Below are positions 1-5,246 of a stretch of DNA of 6,558 nucleotides, one piece after another. The notes below the pieces were generated by a model that made no database searches, had not been told where the DNA came from, and was given only the letters and a program-made list of their open reading frames with translations. The translations under genes were made by a program, and so were the position numbers. Source of the stretch: Mucilaginibacter sp. (GTDB lineage: Bacteria > Bacteroidota > Bacteroidia > Sphingobacteriales > Sphingobacteriaceae); NCBI GenBank assembly GCA_025934475.1, contig JAICXZ010000189.1, positions 1-6,558 on the forward strand, in the 5' to 3' direction. How positions within the stretch are numbered: the first letter of the stretch is position 1; each line of letters opens with the position of its first letter.

Positions 1-1
1 G

Positions 2-2020
2 CAACTGACTAAAGTGTTTCCGACACCTGTGAGCTATAAGGAGACGGGCGGTTACATTACATTAAAATACCCCGTTTCAATTGTCCGAAGTTCACTTGAA
101 GGGATGTTTAATAATGAGTCTTATTACCTCAAGAAATTCCTGGAGGAAATTTTAGTCCATAATTCTAAACAGGAAGTCTTTTCAAATCAAATCAAATATG
201 GCATCCACATTGAGTCCGACGCGGGCTTTGGTGCTGAAGGTTATGAACTTTCTGTTAACCCTACCACCGGAATCAAAATAAGTGCCTCTTCCGCTGCAGG
301 CGCATTTTATGCTATACAGACATTAAAAAGCTTGATCCTCCCATCAGATTATGCTCATCCGCAAAAAGAAATCCAAATCCCTTGTGTTGACATCAAAGAC
401 GAGCCCCGCTTCGGCTACCGGGCCTTTATGCTGGATGTGGGCCGCAATTTTCATTCAAAACAAGAGATATTCCGCATACTGGATTTGATGGCGTTGTATA
501 AGCTCAATGTTTTCCATTTTCACCTGACTGAGGATGAGGGCTGGCGATTGGAAATTGCAGGGCTTCCGGAGCTAACTTCGATTGGAGCAAAACGTAGCCA
601 TAGCCTGGACAGCAAAAACAACCTGCCTGCATCTCATGGCTCCGGCGGCGATGAGATTAATCCTGAAGGCACCGGCTATTATTCCAAAGCCGATTATATC
701 GAGATATTAAAATATGCGCAAGCAAGACATATCACCTTACTGCCCGAAATAGAAACACCGGGCCATGCTCGTGCCGCTGTTAAAGCGATGCTGGCACGCT
801 ATAAGCGATTAATGGCCGAGGGCAAAAAGGAAGAAGCTGAAAAATACCTACTGTCTGATCCTAACGATAAATCCGTCTACAGTTCGGCGCAAGCGTGGAA
901 TGATAATGTGATCGACGTATCATTGCCTTCAACCTATAATTTCGTTGCCACGGTAGTCGACGGCATCAAAGCCATTTACCAGGAAGCCGGCGTTCCTTTA
1001 ACCACCATCCATTTTGGTGGCGACGAGGTACCTCGCGGTGTTTGGGAACAATCGCCTTCTTACCTTGCCTTTAAAGCTGCGCATCCCGAAATTCAAAGCG
1101 TTAGCGATATGTGGTATTACTATTATGGCCGCGTTGATGAAATCCTGAAAGCTAAAGGCCTGAAACTGGCGGGATGGGAAGAGGCTCCGTTGCGTCGTAC
1201 CAAAGTCGATGGTCGCCCGGTTTATATTCCAAATCCTGATTTTGCTCCTGAACACTGGCAGTCGGAAGTTTGGAACAATACATTAGGTGATGGTAACGAG
1301 GACCTTGCCTACAGGCTCGCTAATGGCGGCTACCACGTGGTCTTATCGCCAGTGACCAATTTCTACCTGGATATGGCGCACTACAAATCTTTCGATGAGC
1401 CGGGCTATTACTGGGGCGCTTTTGCCGACATCGATAAGCAATTCTCTTTTATTCCTTTCGATTACTTCAAAAACTCAAAAGTTGATAAAAACGGATTGCC
1501 GATCGATCCAAAAATATTTATCGGCAAACAACGCTTAACCGATTACGGCAAAAGCAATATTATTGGCCTGCAATCAGCGCTTTGGGGCGAAAACATCAAA
1601 AGCAACGAACGCCTCGAATACATGATGCTCCCGCGCCTGCTTGCCTTTGCCGAACGCGCCTGGGCACAGGACCCCACATGGGCTACCGAACCTAACCCTG
1701 CAAAAAGTGATTCACTATATCAAATTGCCTGGGTAAACTTCCTGAATGTAATAGGCAAGCGCGAACTACCGCGACTAAATTATTTGGACGGTGGCTTCAG
1801 TTTCCGTGTTCCAAAACCCGGCGTAGTAAACCAGAACGGTAAATATTTGGCTAATGTGCAGTTCCCGGGATTGACCATCAGATATACCACCAATGGCAAA
1901 GATCCTGACGCCAGGAGTCCAATTTATAAAGATGCTGTTACATATGATGGAAACAATATCAAATTCCGCGCATTCGACAACAAAGGCCGTGGAAGCAACG
2001 TTACTGTTCCAGTAAATTAG
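2..2020 (+). CDS. Beta-N-acetylhexosaminidase, GH20, chitobiase-type (5' end outside window)
   Basis: Family 20 glycoside hydrolase that removes terminal beta-linked N-acetylhexosamine, most likely from chitin oligosaccharides, by substrate-assisted catalysis. Numbering from the GTG at 14: a GH20b-like alpha/beta domain (about 1-130) precedes the TIM barrel. Seen motifs are HLTEDEGW (170-177), PEIETPGH (244-251), the catalytic Asp-Glu pair D337-E338 in HFGGDE, W388 in GWEEAP, and W524/E526 in LWGEN followed by MMLPRLLAFAERAW. A C-terminal chitobiase/hexosaminidase Fn3-like domain spans about 597-668 (PGLTIRYTTNGKDPD). The inserts between motifs resemble Serratia chitobiase rather than short hexosaminidases. 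The frame stays open upstream of the GTG (QLTK before VFPTPVSY), so that GTG is probably an internal valine and the true start, with any signal peptide and CHB_HEX N-terminal domain, lies to the left. All catalytic residues are intact. A hairpin terminator follows 10 nt after the stop. Function is confident; exact substrate and location are inferred. Confidence 0.95.
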   Translation, partial: QLTKVFPTPVSYKETGGYITLKYPVSIVRSSLEGMFNNESYYLKKFLEEILVHNSKQEVFSNQIKYGIHIESDAGFGAEGYELSVNPTTGIKISASSAAGAFYAIQTLKSLILPSDYAHPQKEIQIPCVDIKDEPRFGYRAFMLDVGRNFHSKQEIFRILDLMALYKLNVFHFHLTEDEGWRLEIAGLPELTSIGAKRSHSLDSKNNLPASHGSGGDEINPEGTGYYSKADYIEILKYAQARHITLLPEIETPGHARAAVKAMLARYKRLMAEGKKEEAEKYLLSDPNDKSVYSSAQAWNDNVIDVSLPSTYNFVATVVDGIKAIYQEAGVPLTTIHFGGDEVPRGVWEQSPSYLAFKAAHPEIQSVSDMWYYYYGRVDEILKAKGLKLAGWEEAPLRRTKVDGRPVYIPNPDFAPEHWQSEVWNNTLGDGNEDLAYRLANGGYHVVLSPVTNFYLDMAHYKSFDEPGYYWGAFADIDKQFSFIPFDYFKNSKVDKNGLPIDPKIFIGKQRLTDYGKSNIIGLQSALWGENIKSNERLEYMMLPRLLAFAERAWAQDPTWATEPNPAKSDSLYQIAWVNFLNVIGKRELPRLNYLDGGFSFRVPKPGVVNQNGKYLANVQFPGLTIRYTTNGKDPDARSPIYKDAVTYDGNNIKFRAFDNKGRGSNVTVPVN

Positions 2021-2030
2021 TGACCCTAAT

Positions 2031-2072
2031 GGCAATAAAGGCGCCAGGACCTATGCGGGCGCCTTTATTGCC
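2031..2072 (+). terminator. Rho-independent terminator, probably bidirectional
   Basis: Perfect 15-bp inverted repeat: GGCAATAAAGGCGCC at 2031-2045 and GGCGCCTTTATTGCC at 2058-2072, with a 12-nt loop. It starts 10 nt after the hexosaminidase stop codon. The GC-rich inner stem is followed by a T-rich stretch (TTTATT) that lies within the outer stem, and the mirrored arm gives the same layout on the minus strand. It could therefore end transcription of the hexosaminidase and also of the converging minus-strand genes. Confidence 0.85.
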
Positions 2073-2105
2073 TCACCAAACATCACTGCTTCGTTTCGAA
2101 AAATC

Positions 2106-2201
2106 AACCACAGAGAGCGCAGAGAAATTACAGAGGTTCACTGAGGGTGCAAATCAAATTCTCTGTGTCTCTCCGCGCAAGTCTCCGTGACCTTTGTGGT
2201 T
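2106..2201. repeat. Imperfect inverted repeat of CACAGAG-type units (MITE/REP-like intergenic element)
   Basis: Both ends read inward as AACCACA (2106-2112, and TGTGGTT at 2195-2201). Over the first 20 bases from each end the arms match at 15 positions. Inside each arm, units of about 9-11 nt with the pattern CAC(A/G)GAG recur: left arm CCACAGAG, GCGCAGAG, TTACAGAG, TTCACTGAG; right arm read on the minus strand CCACAAAG, TCACGGAG, GCGCGGAG, GACACAGAG. No convincing reading frame is present. It sits between two convergent genes, just after the terminator, which is a typical place for small dispersed intergenic repeats. Similar CACAGAG-rich palindromes are, from memory, scattered in several bacterial genomes; copy number here is unknown. 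Confidence 0.6.
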
Positions 2202-2212
2202 AAATTAACGCG

Positions 2213-2413
2213 CTACTTATATTCCAATATATCTCCCGGCTGGCAATCCAGCGCCTTGCATATCGCTTCGAGTGTGCTAAAGCGTACGGCTTTTGCCTTA
2301 CCGGTTTTTAATATCGACAGGTTGGCCAGTGTCAAATCCACTTTCTCCGAAAGCCCGTTCAGCGACATCTTCCTTTTGGCCATCATTACGTCCAGGTTAA
2401 CAATGATAGGCAT
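2213..2413 (-). CDS. Small Xre/Cro-type helix-turn-helix transcriptional regulator (YozG-like)
   Basis: A 66-residue protein consisting almost entirely of one Cro/C1-type DNA-binding domain (about residues 5-63). Visible signs: the start MPIIVNLDVMMAKRKMS, the scaffold helix LNGLSEKVD (18-26), the likely recognition helix LTLANLSILKTGK (27-39), then FSTLEAICKALDCQPGDILEY (45-65), which is the classic closing pattern of these domains. There is no ligand-binding or dimerisation domain, so it probably acts as a small autoregulator or with its neighbour. Its ATG lies 2 nt after the stop of the DUF2975 gene, implying co-transcription and perhaps translational coupling. This pairing is known in many bacteria, for example yoaS-yozG in Bacillus. 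The target operator is unknown; the palindrome at 2945-2969 is one candidate. Family assignment is firm, the role is inferred. Confidence 0.9.
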   Translation of the reverse strand: MPIIVNLDVMMAKRKMSLNGLSEKVDLTLANLSILKTGKAKAVRFSTLEAICKALDCQPGDILEYK

Positions 2414-2415
2414 AG

Positions 2416-2943
2416 TCAGACGGTTAATTCGTTTTCGGCCTGTATCTCAATCCCTCTTTTAAACACCTGCGCCACGATAAAGATGACACCGGCCAACAGC
2501 AGGAATTCCTCGGCACCCCATGGGTACACCACTTTAAAGCCCTTATCGCCCAGCCATTGGCTGTAACTGTATGCTACCAGCGCCATTAATCCGGCACAAA
2601 AGCCCACATAGCTGATCTTTTCGATTGTCTGCGCCACCTCAATGCTGAAGGGTTGCGCGAAATTGAGTTTCATACAAATCCTGATTCCCAAATAGGCGAT
2701 ATAAGCCTTCAGTGCCGACAGGGTAACGATAAAGGCCATGAGTGTTGAGTAGTAGGCTGTATCATACTGCCTCAGCTCGAAAAAATTGAGCTCCTTATTA
2801 TAAAGGTTCTTTGCTCCTTCCGGGTTAAACAAGCTCACTATCCAGGAAGTAGCAACTGAGCCCGTTTGAATGCAGATACCCACAAATATGATCCAGGCGA
2901 TAATATGCATTATCGTCAGGATACGTTGCGATCTTGTTTTCAT
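2416..2943 (-). CDS. DUF2975 family integral membrane protein
   Basis: A 175-residue inner-membrane protein of unknown function. Four hydrophobic segments are seen at about residues 10-30, 64-86, 110-130 and 145-161. The C-terminal tail FKRGIEIQAENELTV (161-175) is the family hallmark, in which a short cytoplasmic tail ends in a motif like LQxENELTV. A longer reading from a TTG at 2979 would add 12 residues (MKFVSLLKSKRK); I prefer the ATG at 2943, because MKTRSQRILTIMHIIAWIIF is the expected family start and the added part covers the palindrome at 2945-2969. The receptor stop is only 49 nt upstream with no hairpin terminator between, so read-through from the receptor is possible. The next gene, 2 nt downstream, is an Xre regulator, matching the known DUF2975-Xre pair. 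A role as membrane partner or sensor for the regulator is inference. Confidence 0.88.
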   Translation of the reverse strand: MKTRSQRILTIMHIIAWIIFVGICIQTGSVATSWIVSLFNPEGAKNLYNKELNFFELRQYDTAYYSTLMAFIVTLSALKAYIAYLGIRICMKLNFAQPFSIEVAQTIEKISYVGFCAGLMALVAYSYSQWLGDKGFKVVYPWGAEEFLLLAGVIFIVAQVFKRGIEIQAENELTV

Positions 2944-2944
2944 C

Positions 2945-2969
2945 TTTCGTTTTGATTTTAATAACGAAA
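2945..2969 (-). promoter_or_regulatory. Palindrome TTTCGTT-N11-AACGAAA before the DUF2975 start (candidate operator)
   Basis: Perfect 7-bp inverted repeat, TTTCGTT at 2945-2951 and AACGAAA at 2963-2969, separated by 11 AT-rich bases. It ends one base before the chosen ATG of the DUF2975 gene. It is too weak and AT-rich to be a good terminator for the receptor gene. An operator for the downstream Xre protein is a plausible reading, but chance symmetry in AT-rich DNA is possible. Confidence 0.3.
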
Positions 2970-2992
2970 CAAATTTCAAACAAAGAGATTTA

Positions 2993-5071
2993 TCAAAACC
3001 GGATATTCATCCCGGCATAATAATTTCTGGGTGCGGCGGCATTGTAATAACGTCCCCCAGGGGCATTGAGATCATCGCCAAGGCTATATTTTTCGTTCAG
3101 CAGGTTATCGATGCCTGTAAAAAATCCAAGTCGGCTTTTGCCGATCCTTGGCTCCCGTCCTGCTTTCAGTTGCACCAGGTTATAGTGTGGTGCAAATGCC
3201 GAGTTAGCATCGTTCAGCGGCAATTTTGAGGTATAATTATATTGAGCAAAGAAGTACAGGTTTTCCGGGAACCTCACCTGCAAGCTAGCTACCAATACCT
3301 GTTCCGGCACGCCAGTAAGTTTGTTGCCCGAATAGTTATTTGAGCCTTCAACATAATTTGCAAAAGTAAATTTGTCCAGGGTTACGGAAGCATTAAACTG
3401 CAGGCCCCGGATAAATCCCGCTTCGTTTCGCCTGATGAGCCAGTCGGTAAAATACAGTTCAAACCCGGGCTGATGAGTATCGCCTGCGTTTACATAGTAG
3501 GTGTTGCCATTGGCATTCTGCTGCGGAAGGATGGCGTTACGAAGGTTGTAATAAAAAATAGAAGCATCCAGATACATGCTCTCATCGTCGTTACGCAGCC
3601 GGAATCCGGTTTCATAATTCCAGCCGTCTTCAGCTTGCAGCGAGTTATTCATAACCTGGTCGGTTGGCCTGATCTCCGTAGTCGTTGGCGTTGAGTACCC
3701 GCGACTTACTGATGCCCTCCAGATGAAGTCGTTAGTTATTTGATAAGAAAGCGCGACGCGAGGCATCAGTTGCGGTATAAAATGCCGGCTGGTAAAGCTG
3801 GTTTCGTTGTTAGGGAATAGATTCCTGAATTCGTAGTCGTAAAAATTTAAGCTCATGGCTGCTTCGATATGCCAGCGCCTGTTGATATCAGCCAGGTATC
3901 GCGCAAAAAAGAAATGCTGATTGGTATGTATATTATCAAGCGCCTGCGCGGTATCACGCGCTCCTTTCCTGTTGCCATAGCTATTAATATCCGAATTGGT
4001 TTGCTGCCACTCCAGTCCGAGGTTTACCTTCTGGTTCAATCGTGGGTTCGGTTTATTACTCCACTCAAAATAGCTTCTTAGTCCATAGGTCCCCTCATAC
4101 CTTTGATTGTAAGTTGTGATAAACGGATTAGCAAAATCCACATAGGTCCCAAATATCGATGTCACATTCCTGACTTGATCACATAGATGCCATTCATTTA
4201 CCAAACCACCATAAAGCATTTTTTGCCTGATGCCGGCCCTTTGCTGGATGGAACCTGGTATAGTTGGAGTGGCCAGCCGCGCCAACTGAGGGTTAGCATT
4301 GTACTGGCTCAATGTAAGCCCGCCGGGTGTTTCGTAGTCCAGCACCGAGTATAATCCTAAAAATTTAAGCTGGTCTTTTTGCGATAACGTCAATTTATCA
4401 ACCGCTTGCAGATAGGTGCGGTCCATGTCGCTATTTTGCCGGTAACCAGCGGCTGTCTGGTAGGCTTCGTCGATATTCAACTGGTTGTTGCCGGAATGAT
4501 TCTGTATCGCTGCATTTTGATGGAAAAGTCCGTATGAGCCGCCACTCAATCCGCCCGAAACATAATTACTATCATTATAGCGGTTGACCGGGTGGATAAG
4601 CACTACACCTCCCGAATTGGCTCCGAACAAACTGCCGTCGGGGCCTTTGAGTATTTCCAGTCCGTGCACGCTGTTTACATCGATCGCGTTCAGATAAGTA
4701 TTTCCGCCGGCATCGGTGAGCGGCATTTCATCAAAGTAGATCTTAACATCGCGCACGCCAAAAGGGGAGCGCAACAAACTTCCCCGGATCGATAAGCGAT
4801 AGCTTGCTGGCGAACGCTCTTCCATCCGCACCCCCGGAACAGTATTCAGCGCCGGAACCAGCGAACTGCCGGGTTGTATTTGCAACTGCGCGGGAGTAAT
4901 TACGCTCACTGAAGCAGGCACACCCAAAACCGGTTGCTCAGTCAGATAACCCGTTACTGTTACGCCCTGCAAATGTTTGGTGGTGTCAAGTTTAACTGTA
5001 TCCCTTGCCTTTTGGGCAAAACACCATTGGCAAGTGAATAAACAAACTATCAAAAAGTAAAGTCTCGCCAT
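2993..5071 (-). CDS. TonB-dependent outer-membrane receptor, FecA/siderophore-receptor type, ligand unknown
   Basis: A 692-residue outer-membrane active transporter powered by TonB-ExbBD. It begins with a signal peptide (MARLYFLIVCLFTCQWCFAQ, 1-20), then a TonB-box-like GVTVTG (36-41), then a plug domain (about 50-161) with SIRGS (94-98), the DEMPLTD loop (114-120) and ILKGPDGSLFGANSGG (140-155). The remainder is a 22-strand-type beta-barrel ending in NYYAGMNIRF, with the terminal phenylalanine needed for barrel assembly. The GIDNLLNEKYSLGDDLNAPGGRYYNAAAPRN segment is the usual last-strand region. It lacks the N-terminal carboxypeptidase-like domain of SusC proteins, and no SusD gene is adjacent, so a metal-chelate or similar small ligand is likelier than a glycan. 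The frame also opens at a TTG (5080), but the ATG at 5071 gives a standard signal peptide. A long divergent intergenic region lies upstream; the DUF2975-Xre pair follows 49 nt downstream. Ligand cannot be read from sequence. Confidence 0.93.
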   Translation of the reverse strand: MARLYFLIVCLFTCQWCFAQKARDTVKLDTTKHLQGVTVTGYLTEQPVLGVPASVSVITPAQLQIQPGSSLVPALNTVPGVRMEERSPASYRLSIRGSLLRSPFGVRDVKIYFDEMPLTDAGGNTYLNAIDVNSVHGLEILKGPDGSLFGANSGGVVLIHPVNRYNDSNYVSGGLSGGSYGLFHQNAAIQNHSGNNQLNIDEAYQTAAGYRQNSDMDRTYLQAVDKLTLSQKDQLKFLGLYSVLDYETPGGLTLSQYNANPQLARLATPTIPGSIQQRAGIRQKMLYGGLVNEWHLCDQVRNVTSIFGTYVDFANPFITTYNQRYEGTYGLRSYFEWSNKPNPRLNQKVNLGLEWQQTNSDINSYGNRKGARDTAQALDNIHTNQHFFFARYLADINRRWHIEAAMSLNFYDYEFRNLFPNNETSFTSRHFIPQLMPRVALSYQITNDFIWRASVSRGYSTPTTTEIRPTDQVMNNSLQAEDGWNYETGFRLRNDDESMYLDASIFYYNLRNAILPQQNANGNTYYVNAGDTHQPGFELYFTDWLIRRNEAGFIRGLQFNASVTLDKFTFANYVEGSNNYSGNKLTGVPEQVLVASLQVRFPENLYFFAQYNYTSKLPLNDANSAFAPHYNLVQLKAGREPRIGKSRLGFFTGIDNLLNEKYSLGDDLNAPGGRYYNAAAPRNYYAGMNIRF

Positions 5072-5188
5072 AGGGATCAAAGGAACTAGATAAAAAATTG
5101 TGAATCGTGCGGCGCTAATTTAACCTGGGCGTGCTGCAAGCTACCAAAATTTACCCATTCGGCAAAGAGTTTGCGCTGATGGAAAGGA

Positions 5189-5216
5189 TTGTCAACTAAA
5201 ACGCTAATTTTGACAA
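5189..5216. promoter_or_regulatory. Operator-like palindrome TTGTCAA-N14-TTGACAA
   Basis: A perfect 7-bp inverted repeat, TTGTCAA at 5189-5195 and TTGACAA at 5210-5216, with a 14-nt spacer. Its right arm overlaps the putative -7 box of the secreted-protein gene (5205-5212), so a protein bound here would block that promoter. No regulator can be assigned to it. Confidence 0.35.
5205..5212 (+). promoter_or_regulatory. Putative Bacteroidota -7 promoter box (TAATTTTG)
   Basis: TAATTTTG matches the Bacteroidota sigma-factor -7 consensus TAnnTTTG and lies 34 nt upstream of the ATG at 5247, giving a short leader. The usual TTG-type -33 element is not at the expected spacing: the nearest TTG (5189-5191) is only 13 nt away. 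The promoter is therefore supported by one box only. Confidence 0.45.
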
Positions 5217-5246
5217 CGGCCAATTCACAATTCCTGAATTATTAAA

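Larger units (their letters stand above)
5096..5232. repeat. Ten-bp inverted repeat flanking the divergent intergenic region
   Basis: AATTGTGAAT at 5096-5105 is exactly inverted as ATTCACAATT at 5223-5232. One copy lies 24 nt upstream of the receptor ATG, the other 14 nt upstream of the ATG of the secreted protein, so each divergent gene has the same word, in the same orientation relative to itself, in its leader. This may be a shared leader or regulator site, or coincidence. Confidence 0.35.

Noticed and set aside
2106..2201. CRISPR array
   Set aside because: The repeated units are only 9-11 nt, degenerate and inverted around a centre; there are no regular spacers.
2187..2462. Plus-strand 91-residue reading frame over the Xre and DUF2975 genes
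   Set aside because: It lies antisense to two well-supported family members, has no recognisable domain and starts inside the intergenic repeat.
2944..2979. TTG-initiated 12-residue N-terminal extension of the DUF2975 protein
   Set aside because: The added lysine-rich residues are unlike the family start, and the ATG at 2943 gives the expected N-terminus.
2944..2992. Bacteroidota promoter directly before the DUF2975 gene
   Set aside because: TTTG words are present on the minus strand, but no TAnnTTTG box at suitable spacing was found.
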